DNA of 64,000 nucleotides, taken from NCBI GenBank assembly GCA_965226825.1, contig CBDDED010000003.1, positions 186,001-250,000 on the forward strand, read 5' to 3'. Made by a program: the position numbers and the translations under genes. The notes beneath the pieces are model-generated. The model had not been told where the DNA came from. It ran no database searches and worked only from the letters and a program-made list of their open reading frames with translations. This document shows, one piece after another, positions 8,009 to 17,246 of the stretch. The first letter of the stretch is position 1; every line of letters starts with the position of its first letter. Source of the stretch: Io17-Chloro-G2 sp965226825 (lineage in GTDB: Bacteria > Chloroflexota > Dehalococcoidia > Lucifugimonadales > UBA3495).

Positions 8009-9556
8009 ATGAAATACGACGCAATTGTAATTGGAGCAGGGTCTGCCGGGTCTATTTTGGCCACCCGCTTGACCGAAGACCCCAACCGGTCAGTCCTGCT
8101 GTTGGAAGCCGGCCCGGACTATCCCGATTTCGAGCGACTGCCCGAGGAAGTAAAGTTCGGGTACGCTACGGAAATTGACATAATGACCAGCGACCACAAC
8201 TGGCAGTTTGTGGGTAAGGCCACCGACACCGCCGGGGAAATGCTGGTGCCCAGGGGCAGGGTGACCGGCGGCTCCAGCGCAATTAACGGTCAGGTGTTCC
8301 TGCGTGGCGTGCCCGAGGACTACGACAGTTGGGCGGAGATGGGCAACGACCAGTGGAATTTTCAGAAGTTGCTGCCCTATTTCCGCAAGCTCGAGTCCGA
8401 CACCGACTACAGCGACGACTTTCACGGAACCGACGGACCCATTATCGCCCACCGCTTCAAACGGGAGACCTGGCTGCCGGCCCAGGTGGCATTCTACGAG
8501 GCCTGCCGCGCCGCCGGCTTCCCGGATTCGCCGGACCACAACCACCCTGATTCCACCGGTATCGGCCCGATCCCCCTGAACAACCCCAACGGCATCCGTT
8601 TCAGCACGGCGTTGGGCTACCTGGATCAGGCCAGGCACCGACTCAACCTGACTCTCCGGTCGGATTGCACCGTGCACCGCATTATTTTCGACGGCAACCG
8701 GGCCACCGGGGTGGAGGTGGAAAGCGGCGGCGAGAAATTTGTCCTTGAAGGGGATCAAATCATCCTCAGCGCCGGGGCGATCGGGTCGCCCCACTTGCTG
8801 ATGTTGTCCGGCGTGGGGCCCAGGGACCAGCTGTCCAGCCTTGGCATTCCCGTATTGGTGGATGCTCCGGGAGTGGGCCAGAATATGAGGGACCATCCCG
8901 GCGTGTGGGTCACCTGGCGCACCAAACCGGGCTTTGAATTGGACGGCCTGGCGCCCCGGATGCAGTTAACCCTGAGGTATACGGCCGAGGGTTCACCCTT
9001 GCGCAACGACATGAAGATATCCATGCAGTCCTTCGCAACGGGAAGGGTCAACCGGGGCGGAAACCGCATGGAGCCAATTGGGATTCGCATAACCGGCGGC
9101 ATCCAACTGGCGGCAGGCGCCGGGGAACTGAGGTTGACTTCAACCGACCCCACCGTTCAACCTTACCTGGACTACCGCTACCTGGAGGATGAGTTCGACC
9201 GCGAACGACTGCGGGAGATGGTTCGCCTTTGCATTAAATTGGGTGAGCACGAGAGTTTCAAGGACATTATTCAGGAGCGGGTCGATCCATCTGATGAACA
9301 CTTGGCATCCGACGAGGCCCTGGACGCCTGGTTGATGCGGGAAGTGACCACCTCGCAGCACATTTCCTGCACCTGCAAGATGGGTCCGAGCACCGATCCC
9401 ATGGCCGTGGTGGACCAGTACGGTTCAGTCCATGGCGTGGAAGGGCTCCGGGTGGTGGATGCCTCGATCATGCCGGACTGCATCCGGGCCAACACCAATG
9501 TCACCACCATGATGATCGGGGAGCGAATCTCGGACTTTATCCGCGAAGGCTCCTGA
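8009..9556 (+). CDS. GMC-family FAD-dependent oxidoreductase (copy 1)
   Basis: This 515-residue protein is a complete glucose-methanol-choline oxidoreductase. It has the dinucleotide motif IGAGSAGS at residues 8-15, the GMC signature GGSSAINGQVFLRG (near residue 91) and the second signature SAGAIGSPHLLMLSGVG. The C-terminal active-site pair is the His of QHISCTCKMG and the Asn of RANTNVTTMMIGER. Family members oxidise alcohols such as choline, long-chain or polyethylene-glycol-type alcohols, passing electrons to oxygen or a carrier. No signal peptide is seen. It closely resembles the second copy at 27549-29096, a probable duplication. A terminator follows immediately. Confidence 0.93.
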   Translation: MKYDAIVIGAGSAGSILATRLTEDPNRSVLLLEAGPDYPDFERLPEEVKFGYATEIDIMTSDHNWQFVGKATDTAGEMLVPRGRVTGGSSAINGQVFLRGVPEDYDSWAEMGNDQWNFQKLLPYFRKLESDTDYSDDFHGTDGPIIAHRFKRETWLPAQVAFYEACRAAGFPDSPDHNHPDSTGIGPIPLNNPNGIRFSTALGYLDQARHRLNLTLRSDCTVHRIIFDGNRATGVEVESGGEKFVLEGDQIILSAGAIGSPHLLMLSGVGPRDQLSSLGIPVLVDAPGVGQNMRDHPGVWVTWRTKPGFELDGLAPRMQLTLRYTAEGSPLRNDMKISMQSFATGRVNRGGNRMEPIGIRITGGIQLAAGAGELRLTSTDPTVQPYLDYRYLEDEFDRERLREMVRLCIKLGEHESFKDIIQERVDPSDEHLASDEALDAWLMREVTTSQHISCTCKMGPSTDPMAVVDQYGSVHGVEGLRVVDASIMPDCIRANTNVTTMMIGERISDFIREGS

Positions 9557-9585
9557 GCTAACCGCTGCGAATCACCGGGCAAACG

Positions 9586-9632
9586 AATCCCCCAGATTGG
9601 ACCTATATCGGGTCGATCTGGGGGATTTCTTG
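9586..9632 (+). terminator. Rho-independent-type terminator after GMC copy 1
   Basis: A perfect 12-bp stem (AATCCCCCAGAT at 9586-9597 with ATCTGGGGGATT at 9616-9627) encloses an 18-base loop and is followed by TTCTTG. It lies 30 bases after the GMC stop. The flanking A and T bases let it work in both directions, but the next minus-strand gene ends further away. Confidence 0.7.
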
Positions 9633-9693
9633 TTGGGGGTCGGATTGTCGGCCCCTACTGCGGCGGGCGATTTCGGGGTTTAGCTCTTGGGGT

Positions 9694-10422
9694 TTAGCCT
9701 TTGAGGTATTGGTCGAACCAAGCTATTGCCTTGCCCCAAGCGTCGCGAGCAGACTCCGGTCGGTAGCTGGACCTGGCGTTGCAATGGAAGCCGTGGCCGC
9801 AACCGGGGTACATGTGGAACTCATGAAGCTTGTTGTGAGCGGTCATTTCGGCGGAGATTTTGTCCACGTCCTCAGGCGTGGGATTTTGGTCCTCCTCGCC
9901 GAAAAGCCCCAGAATGGGCGCAGAAATGTTGGCCGTCTGGCTGAACGGGGACGGGCCGTCTCCACCCAGTGAGGCCATGATCCGCCCTCCGTAAAACACC
10001 ACCGAGGCGGACAAATCCGAGATGTTGCAGGCTGCCAGGTAGGACACCCTGCCACCGAAGCAGAATCCCACGATACCTATCCGGTCGGATTGCACGAACG
10101 GCTGGGCCTTGAGGTAGTCCACCGCAGCCTGGACGTCGGCCACGATCTCATCGTCTTTGCTGGCGCTCATCCATCCTATGGCGGTGTCCATTTCCTCGTG
10201 AAGGCCCTGAACCATGCGGCCCTGCCGGTGAAACATAGCCGGCGCCAGGCCGACGTATCCTTGAGAAGGCAGCCGGTCGGTTACGTATTGAATGTGGGAA
10301 TTGACTCCCCAAATCTCCTGAATGACCACCACCGCTGGGGCCGGGGCCTCGTCGGTTGACCTAGTCAGGTATCCTTCCATAGGTTGGCCACCAACGTCGA
10401 TATCTACCCATTGTGAAGGCAT
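9694..10422 (-). CDS. Dienelactone hydrolase family protein
   Basis: This 242-residue alpha/beta hydrolase has the DLH arrangement: Glu36 in QEIWGVN, nucleophile Cys121 in GFCFGGR, Asp178 in LFGEEDQNP and His210 in GCGHGFHC. Cys replaces the usual Ser and marks the carboxymethylenebutenolidase family, which hydrolyses dienelactones in chloroaromatic and related ring-degradation pathways. Many members act on other esters or lactones, so the substrate is open. The ATG at 10422 is chosen because GGAGGGG precedes it, whereas a longer upstream reading (to 10533) has atypical composition. It is cytosolic and convergent with the GMC gene. Confidence 0.9.
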   Translation of the reverse strand: MPSQWVDIDVGGQPMEGYLTRSTDEAPAPAVVVIQEIWGVNSHIQYVTDRLPSQGYVGLAPAMFHRQGRMVQGLHEEMDTAIGWMSASKDDEIVADVQAAVDYLKAQPFVQSDRIGIVGFCFGGRVSYLAACNISDLSASVVFYGGRIMASLGGDGPSPFSQTANISAPILGLFGEEDQNPTPEDVDKISAEMTAHNKLHEFHMYPGCGHGFHCNARSSYRPESARDAWGKAIAWFDQYLKG

Positions 10423-10778
10423 GGTTTCCCCTCCTTGATAATTCGCCGCCAGCCTATCCGCGGACGGGCAGCAACATTTTAACATGGCCCCAGGGGTTGG
10501 CAGGACAACCGGTATTTCAAACCGTTGGCACAACGACCCAAAATCTCCCCCTGCCGTAGCCAGCAGAAGGTCTGGCTGAGGGCGAGGGTAGACGCCGTCG
10601 TATCAAGGACGATCATGCCCCACTTTGGGTGCAAGATTCGCCCGTCCAATTGGAATACGTTTGGCCAGATTCCATCCGCGGCGTCTCCGGCGTATGATTC
10701 AGCTTGGCTTGGGCCAAGGCGACAAACCGGTGATGGCGAGGTAGAGGCTTGGAGGGCTTGGGTATAGAAGACCGGTCC
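10423..10778. other. Intergenic region between divergent genes
   Basis: It contains the 5' regions of the dienelactone hydrolase (minus) and the SDR (plus). Around 10517-10553 there is a sequence (CAAACCGTTGGCACAACG...) that recurs in diverged form near 57063-57098 and 53146-53185. No gene is seen. Confidence 0.4.
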
Positions 10779-11654
10779 ATGAATGGCAAGGTGTGCTTGA
10801 TTACCGGCGCCACGTCCGGAATCGGCAAGGCGGCGGCGTTGGAGTTGGCCCGGCAGGGGGCCACGTTGGCGCTGGTCGGACGAAACCAGTGGAAATGTGA
10901 AAGGACCGTTCGGGAGATTACGGAACAGACCGGAAATACCTCGGTTGAGTATTTCCTCGCAGATCTTGCATACCGGGACCACGTGCGGAACCTGGCACAG
11001 GAATTCCAAAGGCGCCATCAAAAGCTGGACGTTCTGTTGAATAACGCGGGCGCCATCGTGCTGAGCCGGCAGCGGACCGCCGATGGCATCGAGTTGACCT
11101 TTGCGTTGAATCACCTTGGTTACTTCCTCCTTACCTGCCTGCTGCTGGACACGCTCAAGGCCAGCGCGCCGGCCCGGATAGTCAACGTGTCTTCCGACGC
11201 CCATCAACGCGCTATCCTGGAGTTAGACGATCTACAGTGCCAGCACGAGTACCGGGGATTTTGGGCCTACGCCCGGTCCAAGCTGGCCAATCTTTTGTTC
11301 ACTTACGAGTTGGACCGCCGGTTGGGTGGCACCGGCGTTACCGTGAACACGCTGCATCCGGGGTTGGTGGCCACCAACTTCCTGAGCAATAACGGGCTGG
11401 TCGGTAGGATTCTGCGCCTGTTTCTACTTGTCAAAGGGGTCAGCCCGGAGCGCGGCGCCGACACCGCGGTTTACCTGGCGTCTTCCCGTGAGGTGGAGGG
11501 GGTGAGCGGCCAATACTTTATCGACCGCCTACCGGCGGTATCTTCGGAGTCCTCCTACGACCGGGGACTCGCTCTCGGGCTGTGGCAAGCAAGCCTGGAG
11601 CTAACCGGCTTGGATGACATAACGCCACTGGCGGGTGGCCCTGCAGAGGCCTGA
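10779..11654 (+). CDS. Short-chain dehydrogenase/reductase (retinol-dehydrogenase-like)
   Basis: This 291-residue SDR has the cofactor motif TGATSGIG near residue 10, NNAG near residue 88, a catalytic Ser in NVSSDAH and the YARSK active-site Tyr/Lys. Arg in GRNQWKCER after strand 2 favours NADP(H). The pattern matches the WW-oxidoreductase/retinol dehydrogenase group, which oxidises or reduces a wide range of alcohols and ketones. ATG 10779 places the Rossmann fold at the usual distance from the start; a TTG at 10749 would add ten unrelated residues. A MITE-like element lies 124 bases downstream. Confidence 0.88.
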   Translation: MNGKVCLITGATSGIGKAAALELARQGATLALVGRNQWKCERTVREITEQTGNTSVEYFLADLAYRDHVRNLAQEFQRRHQKLDVLLNNAGAIVLSRQRTADGIELTFALNHLGYFLLTCLLLDTLKASAPARIVNVSSDAHQRAILELDDLQCQHEYRGFWAYARSKLANLLFTYELDRRLGGTGVTVNTLHPGLVATNFLSNNGLVGRILRLFLLVKGVSPERGADTAVYLASSREVEGVSGQYFIDRLPAVSSESSYDRGLALGLWQASLELTGLDDITPLAGGPAEA

Positions 11655-11778
11655 TTCACGGCTGCGGTCGGAGGGGTGATCCCGCCGGTGCGTGGTATAC
11701 TCCCCCGCGGAACCGGCGCGAAAGTGTTTCCGAATCCCTGAAATCCACCGTTAAGAATATAAGCTCTCGCGGGTACTA

Positions 11779-11915
11779 AGAAACTATCTCAAAACTTGAA
11801 ACGGCCATCATCCCGTCTTGAGATATTTGGATGGCGGGGCTACGTTGGGGGATGAATCCCCCAACGTAGCCCCGCCATCCAGGGACCTCCGAATTTTGGT
11901 TTTAAGATAGTTTCT
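11779..11915. repeat. TA-flanked hairpin element (MITE-like), 137 bp
   Basis: Terminal inverted repeats AGAAACTATCT (11779-11789) and AGATAGTTTCT (11905-11915) extend to 16 of 17 matches. The element is bounded on both sides by TA (11777-11778 and 11916-11917), the target duplication expected for Tc1/mariner/IS630-type transposition. Inside, 11829-11852 and 11857-11880 form a perfect 24-bp stem with a 4-base loop. It codes for nothing. Its ends differ from those of the IS630 element at 49277, so a different transposase would have moved it. It ends about 50 bases before the next gene and could affect its expression. Confidence 0.8.
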
Positions 11916-11968
11916 TATTGGTGGTTGAAACTGCTCACCGAGAGCGGCTCATTTTGGAGAAAGGCGGC

Positions 11969-13567
11969 ATGGCGAGAAGAAGTTTTTGGGCGTGGGGACT
12001 GGAATCCTCACAACCCACGGTGCAACAGCGCAAGGAGATGGCGGAAACCATGTCCCGCAAATACGGGGCGTCGCTGGAGTCACCGCCAATGCCCACCGAG
12101 GCCGACCTGAAGCTTAGGCGGCCCCGGGTTTCTCCACCGGCCGCCTTGAAGGAAATCTGCTCGGCTGATGACCACGACCGCGCCGTCCATACCTATGGAC
12201 GCAGCTTTCGGGACCGGGTCCGGGCCTTCAACGCCGATTTCCCCAATCCGGTAGATTTGGTGGCTCACCCACGCGATGAAGCGGAGGTGGAAAGGGTGCT
12301 GGAGTGGTGCTCCACCGCCGGTGTGACCGCCATACCCTACGGCGCGGGCAGCTCGGTGGTCGGAGGAATAGAGCCTCCCAAAGACGCCGACCCAGTGGTG
12401 TCCATTGATGTGTCCGCTCTGGACCAGGTGCTGGAAGTCGACGACCTGTCCCGCGCGGCTCGAATTCAGGCGGGCGTGTTCGGACCGGCCCTGGAGGACC
12501 AACTGCGGCCGCGGGGGTTTACGCTGCGCCACTTCCCCCAAAGCTTCGAGTTTTCCACCCTTGGCGGGTGGATCGCCACCCGGTCGGGGGGCCACTACGC
12601 CACCAACCACACGCACATCGATGATTTCGTGGAATCGGTCCGGATGATTACGCCTGCCGGAGTGTGGGAGTCCCGCAGGCTTCCCGGCAGCGGCGCCGGG
12701 CCTAGCCCGGACCGGATGGCCATTGGCAGCGAAGGGATTCTGGGCATCATCACCGAGGCCTGGATGCGGATTCAGGCAAGGCCGGTCTTTCGCGGCTCGG
12801 CGGGTGCGACCTTTCCTACCTTTCAGGCTGGAGCGGATGCCGCCCGGCATATAGTCCAGGCCAAACTGTGGCCGGCCAATTGCCGGGTCCTGGACCCCGG
12901 AGAAGCGGGAACTGCCGCCGGTCTAAACGGGCAGGAGTCCTTGCTGGTTTTGGGGTTTGAGTCGGGCGAAACGCCCCAGGGAGACCTGGTGCGAACGGCG
13001 ATCGCAATTGCCCGGGAGGCCGGGGGCACCGTCAACGATGACGAGGTGATGATATCTGATGAACCGGCAAGCGGGGCAGGCCGCCAGGGAGCGGTGGGAA
13101 ACTGGCGGGACTCATTTATCAATGCACCCTACACCCGGAACCTTACCATGGGGCTGGGGGTGGTGGCGGAAACCCTGGAGACGGCCATAACCTGGGACCG
13201 GTGGCCCCACCTGGACCAGGAAATCCGGGGTGCCTTGCAAGAAGGCCTGCGGCGGTTGTGCGGTGGAGGCACCGTCACCTGCCGGTTCACCCACGTTTAT
13301 CCCGACGGTCCTGCCCCCTACTACACTTTCGAAGGCCTTGGGACCAGGGGCGCTGAGATCGAGATCGTCGATGAACTGAAGGAACTGGCGTCCAGGGCGC
13401 TGATTGCCGCCGGAGGCACCATCACCCACCACCACGCCGTCGGACGGGTGCACCGTCCCTGGTACGATGCGCAGCGCCCGGACCTGTTTGCCCACGCCCT
13501 GCGGGCCGCCAAGCGCGCGTTGGACCCGAACGGCGTGTTGAACCCAGGGGTTTTGATCGATCCGTAG
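11969..13567 (+). CDS. FAD-linked oxidase, alkyldihydroxyacetonephosphate-synthase-like
   Basis: This 532-residue flavoprotein is of the VAO/PCMH family. The N-terminus MARRSFWAWGLE followed by PTVQQR resembles the alkylglycerone-phosphate synthase (AGPS) group. The FAD-binding segment includes PYGAGSSVVGGIEPP and STLGGWIATRSGGHYATNH. The C-terminal domain carries TFTHVYPDG-like and ITHHHAVGRVHRPWY motifs, the latter matching the His-rich active-site loop of AGPS, and ends in LDPNGVLNPGVL. AGPS makes ether bonds of ether lipids, but many bacterial relatives oxidise hydroxy acids or lactate-like compounds. ATG 11969 follows GGAGAAAGG; an earlier TTG at 11918 would start next to the MITE. Confidence 0.85.
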   Translation: MARRSFWAWGLESSQPTVQQRKEMAETMSRKYGASLESPPMPTEADLKLRRPRVSPPAALKEICSADDHDRAVHTYGRSFRDRVRAFNADFPNPVDLVAHPRDEAEVERVLEWCSTAGVTAIPYGAGSSVVGGIEPPKDADPVVSIDVSALDQVLEVDDLSRAARIQAGVFGPALEDQLRPRGFTLRHFPQSFEFSTLGGWIATRSGGHYATNHTHIDDFVESVRMITPAGVWESRRLPGSGAGPSPDRMAIGSEGILGIITEAWMRIQARPVFRGSAGATFPTFQAGADAARHIVQAKLWPANCRVLDPGEAGTAAGLNGQESLLVLGFESGETPQGDLVRTAIAIAREAGGTVNDDEVMISDEPASGAGRQGAVGNWRDSFINAPYTRNLTMGLGVVAETLETAITWDRWPHLDQEIRGALQEGLRRLCGGGTVTCRFTHVYPDGPAPYYTFEGLGTRGAEIEIVDELKELASRALIAAGGTITHHHAVGRVHRPWYDAQRPDLFAHALRAAKRALDPNGVLNPGVLIDP

Positions 13568-13698
13568 GCCGGTTGTTCTTTTGGGGTAAACCGGATCGAC
13601 AGATCTGCTTGTGGGGCCGGGAGCCTGGTAAAGGAGCTCCTCTTGCGGTGTCCGATAGTCGAACCCACTCCGGTGCAAAGCGTTGAAACGGAGTCCAG

Positions 13699-15030
13699 AT
13701 GTCTAAGCTCAGCCTGAGCAGGTCCAACCTGGTGGTGGCAAACCACCAAATCCACTATGCCTGGGTTATCGTGGGCGTAGCTTCCGTGATGTGGATAACA
13801 AGCTCCACCATCCGGTTCGCCATCAGCCTGCTGGTGCCCCAGTTGCAGGACCCGAGCGGTCCGTTTGGTTGGAGCTACTTCGCCATTGCCTCGGCATTCA
13901 CCCTGCAGTGGGTCCTGTCCGGCGTGCTTTCTCCGGCGGCCGGTTGGTTGGGAGACCGGTACGGCGTGCGGAAGATCATGCTGGCGGGGGCGGGGCTGTT
14001 CGTTGCCGGCATGTTGCTCACCGGCGCAATGAGCGAATTGTGGGAGTTCCTGCTGTATTTCGGCGTGTTGATGGGCGCCGCCATGGCAATATTCCAGGTC
14101 TCCTTGATAACCGGCGTGTCACTGTGGTTCAAGAAAAACCTGGGGTTGGCCATGGGGCTTCTTCAAGGTTTACAAGGCCTCGGCACCGTGCTGGCTATAG
14201 TCATGGTGTATGTGCTGTTCGCCTGGTTGGGTTGGCGGTGGACGTTCTGGATTCCGGGAGTGGCCGGCGGGTTCATACTGCTTTCGTTCATTGGTTTTTT
14301 CCACAACGAGCCGGCCGATATCGGGTTGCGGCAACTCGGCGCAGACGAAGTGGAGCCGGTACGAAGACTGCAAAACAACGAGCTGTCTAAGATCAGAACC
14401 CGGACGTTTTTGAAGCACGCCCGGAAAACCAGCGCTTTTTGGAACCTGGTTGGTATCCACTTCTGGGGATGCGCCGGCCACAACGTAATCCTGATTTTCC
14501 TGGTGGCCATGGCGGTGGACCGGGGAGTTTCCACGGCCATGGCGGCGGGAATCTACGCCACGCTGACCGCGGTAAGCACCATCACCCGTTTCGGAGTGCC
14601 GGTGGTGTCGGACACCCTCGGGAGCAAACAGGTGATGGCAGTTTGCTTTATTTTGCAAACCGCGCCGGTTTTGATACTGCTGGTTGCCCAGGACGGATGG
14701 GTGTTCTACGTTTTCGCAGTCCTTTTCGGAATCGGCCTGGGTGGAGAGATGAGCGCGTTCCCGATTATCAACCGTCAGTACTACGGGAGCGCACCTTCGG
14801 GGACCACCTACGGTTGGCAGACCCTGGGCGGAGGAATTGGTATGGCCCTGGGGCCCATCCTGGCGGGGTTTCTCTGGACCTACTATGAGTCTTACACGTG
14901 GGCGGTCTTGCTGTCGTTTGGCCTGAGCCTGGTGGGGGTGATCTCCATTTTCGCCCTCCCGCGCACCGACCAACAGTTGATCCCCGATTGGGACCTGTCG
15001 ATCCCCCACGAGGCTAGAACATCGGCGTGA
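13699..15030 (+). CDS. MFS transporter (oxalate/formate- or monocarboxylate-type)
   Basis: This 443-residue protein has about twelve hydrophobic segments in two groups of six with a central hydrophilic loop near residues 205-240. The loop after segment 2 is GWLGDRYGVRK, the MFS signature. The layout resembles the OFA/monocarboxylate branch of MFS carriers that exchange organic acids. Substrate is unknown; the preceding FAD oxidase and following CaiB enzyme suggest an organic acid. The end overlaps the uracil-DNA glycosylase start by four bases (GTGA), so the two are translated together. Confidence 0.85.
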   Translation: MSKLSLSRSNLVVANHQIHYAWVIVGVASVMWITSSTIRFAISLLVPQLQDPSGPFGWSYFAIASAFTLQWVLSGVLSPAAGWLGDRYGVRKIMLAGAGLFVAGMLLTGAMSELWEFLLYFGVLMGAAMAIFQVSLITGVSLWFKKNLGLAMGLLQGLQGLGTVLAIVMVYVLFAWLGWRWTFWIPGVAGGFILLSFIGFFHNEPADIGLRQLGADEVEPVRRLQNNELSKIRTRTFLKHARKTSAFWNLVGIHFWGCAGHNVILIFLVAMAVDRGVSTAMAAGIYATLTAVSTITRFGVPVVSDTLGSKQVMAVCFILQTAPVLILLVAQDGWVFYVFAVLFGIGLGGEMSAFPIINRQYYGSAPSGTTYGWQTLGGGIGMALGPILAGFLWTYYESYTWAVLLSFGLSLVGVISIFALPRTDQQLIPDWDLSIPHEARTSA

Positions 15031-15758
15031 CTACCGGCGACGACGCAGCGGCCATGTCCCGCGCCAGGACGCGGATGATGAACCTGGAGAAGCGGATCAT
15101 TGGCTGTCGTCATTGCCCCGGCCTGGTGGAGAACCGGGAGAAAATCGGCAGGGAGAAGCAGGCCAGATACCGCGATTGGGACTACTGGGCCAAACCGGTT
15201 ACCGGTTTTGGCGATTTGCAAGCCCGGTTGATGGTGGTGGGGCTGGCCCCGGCCGCCCACGGGGGCAATCGCACCGGGCGGTCTTTTACGGGCGACGCTT
15301 CGGCCAAGGTCCTGATAGCTGCACTACACCAGACCGGATTCGCCAACCAGCCAACCTCGGAACACCGGGATGACGGACTGTTGCTGCAAAACGTCTACAT
15401 CAGCAACTCCGTCCGCTGTGTGCCGCCGGGGAACCGCCCGTCGGTACAGGAACAACGCGACTGCCTTCCATTCCTGGCGGAGGAATTTGATATCCTGCCC
15501 AAGCTGACCACCGTGTTGGCGTTGGGCGGAGTTGCGTTTACTTCCTGCCAGCGGGCGTTGAATCAAAAAGCCCCGCAACCCCTGAAGGTCAAGTTCGCCC
15601 ACGGGAGTTGGTCTCACTTCGGGGACAACCTTCCGAGGCTGGTGGCCTCATACCATCCAAGCCCCCTGAACATCAACACCGGGCGTTTTTCCATCGAAGC
15701 CCTGGTGGAATTGCTTCAGGAGGTCCGGGATAACCTTGAGGTTGCCGCGCCAGGTTAG
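15027..15758 (+). CDS. Uracil-DNA glycosylase, family 5 (UDGb), 4Fe-4S
   Basis: This 243-residue protein has motif A GLAPAAHGGNRTGR (residues 72-85), which lacks the catalytic polar residue of families 1 and 4 and is typical of family 5. It also has HPSPLN (His209) as motif B. Cys27, Cys30, Cys130 and Cys145 match the four ligands of the iron-sulfur cluster. UDGb enzymes remove uracil and other deaminated bases such as hypoxanthine from DNA, starting base excision repair. The start is the GTG at 15027, whose bases overlap the MFS stop; ATG 15054 is the alternative. Coupling of a repair gene to a transporter looks incidental. Confidence 0.92.
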   Translation: MTTGDDAAAMSRARTRMMNLEKRIIGCRHCPGLVENREKIGREKQARYRDWDYWAKPVTGFGDLQARLMVVGLAPAAHGGNRTGRSFTGDASAKVLIAALHQTGFANQPTSEHRDDGLLLQNVYISNSVRCVPPGNRPSVQEQRDCLPFLAEEFDILPKLTTVLALGGVAFTSCQRALNQKAPQPLKVKFAHGSWSHFGDNLPRLVASYHPSPLNINTGRFSIEALVELLQEVRDNLEVAAPG

Positions 15759-15824
15759 CTAGGCGACGCACCCAGTAGGCATCGCCAGTTGTCGGCCGGG
15801 GGGCTTGGGTATTCTCTCGCCCGG

Positions 15825-17246
15825 CTACCCTGTTCGGTCCGGCCAAACCGGCTGATGGAACCCCAGCGGTACTGCCGGACGGGCCCAATTCGGCGGTGTT
15901 TCTGAGAGCTGGACTACCGGGCCAAGATGGTGCAGCCGCCCGCCCTGAGTTTCACTGGTCAACGACCAACCCTCTAGTTCCGCCGCGGTGAAGTCATTGG
16001 CAACGTTTTTCAGGTCGGATTCGGGAACCTGGCCGAGTCCAACCAGCCAGCGACCGGTTTGGGCCAGCGAGATCCGCACGAGCCAGCTACCACCTTGACG
16101 AGCGCGGCGGCCAAGGGCCACCAGCGCGCCGAATGCCATCAGATACCCGGTCAGGTAGTCGATGGCCGAGACCGGATAGAATTGGGGCCCCGGCTCGGAT
16201 CCCGGAAACAATTCACCCTGCCGGCTCGTTATCCCGCTGACCGTCTGTATCACCGTGTCAAATCCCCGCCGGGAAGCCCACGGTCCCACATGGCCAAAAG
16301 CGGACAGCGACACGTACACGATGCCGGGGCGCAATTGTGCCAGCTCCTCCGGCGATAGGCCGCGGCTGCCCAGGGTTCCGGGCCGGTAACCCTGGGAGAA
16401 AACGTCGGCTTGGCTGACCAGCCCAAGCAGCGTGTCCAGGTCGCTTTGCTCGCGCAGATCCAGGTGGGCGGACAGCTTGCCGTGGCCGGTGTCATATTCC
16501 TGGTAGCCGATGGAGGGCAGGTGCGGCCCGGTGATTTTCAAAACGTCGGCGCCGTGTTCCGCCAGGGTCCGGGCGCAGGTCGGCCCGGCCAAGACCCTTG
16601 TAAGGTCCAAAACCCGCACACCGGACAGAGGCCGGTCGCCCGCGGGCAGTGGTTCGGGGGGACTGTCCCCGATCTGGATAATCTCCAGCAAGGGAAGTGA
16701 GGCAATGGCGGCTGCCTGGGGGTGTTGGGCCCATTCGTCCATGGTCCGGACCATGCCCCCGGCGCCATTCGCCGCGATGATCGCCTCCTCCAACTCCAGG
16801 GCGTCCCAACCGGCCACCGCTTGCCGCACCGCCTCCTTGTCTTCGGGAACGCCGAGCACCTTCAGTGCGGCGGCGCGGTGGTTCGGGAAATTGCAGTGCA
16901 GGTAGCTCCAACGACCGGCCCTGGCCGGGTAGACACCCATGACCGGGTTGCGTTCGGTCGAAACGTGGTCTTCTTCGAACTTCATGTAACGCCCGCTGCG
17001 AAGAGAGGCGGTTGCCCGCCGTACGTCCACAGCGACCTTCTGACTTCGCCCGGTGCGCGTTTCCCAGATGTCAGAAACGGCGAGGCCGACGGCCCCAAGC
17101 GCGGCGGAGCTGGCTTCGGCAATGCGAAAGGGCGTGGGCAGGAGCGGGTCTTTTGCGTCGGTAAGTTCCAGGTCTTCCAGCCGTTTCTCCTGCCATTCCG
17201 CGATAGGACTTAGAGTATGCAGAATTTCGTTGCTCACGTTCGGCAC
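15825..17246 (-). CDS. CaiB/BaiF (type III) CoA-transferase, two half-domains fused
   Basis: This 473-residue protein looks like the C-terminal half of one CaiB domain (about residues 30-185, with TPFRIAEASSAALGAVGL and V.VDVRRA) joined to the N-terminal part of a second (from LSGVRVLDLTRVLAGPTCARTLAEHGADVLKI). The second part has the catalytic Asp in FYPVSAIDYLTG, whereas the corresponding site in the first part is Glu (RIAEASS). Type III enzymes move CoA between carboxylic acids through an enzyme-bound anhydride at that Asp. Fused forms of this size are known in the family. Substrate is unknown. It converges on the UDG gene. Confidence 0.88.
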   Translation of the reverse strand: MPNVSNEILHTLSPIAEWQEKRLEDLELTDAKDPLLPTPFRIAEASSAALGAVGLAVSDIWETRTGRSQKVAVDVRRATASLRSGRYMKFEEDHVSTERNPVMGVYPARAGRWSYLHCNFPNHRAAALKVLGVPEDKEAVRQAVAGWDALELEEAIIAANGAGGMVRTMDEWAQHPQAAAIASLPLLEIIQIGDSPPEPLPAGDRPLSGVRVLDLTRVLAGPTCARTLAEHGADVLKITGPHLPSIGYQEYDTGHGKLSAHLDLREQSDLDTLLGLVSQADVFSQGYRPGTLGSRGLSPEELAQLRPGIVYVSLSAFGHVGPWASRRGFDTVIQTVSGITSRQGELFPGSEPGPQFYPVSAIDYLTGYLMAFGALVALGRRARQGGSWLVRISLAQTGRWLVGLGQVPESDLKNVANDFTAAELEGWSLTSETQGGRLHHLGPVVQLSETPPNWARPAVPLGFHQPVWPDRTG

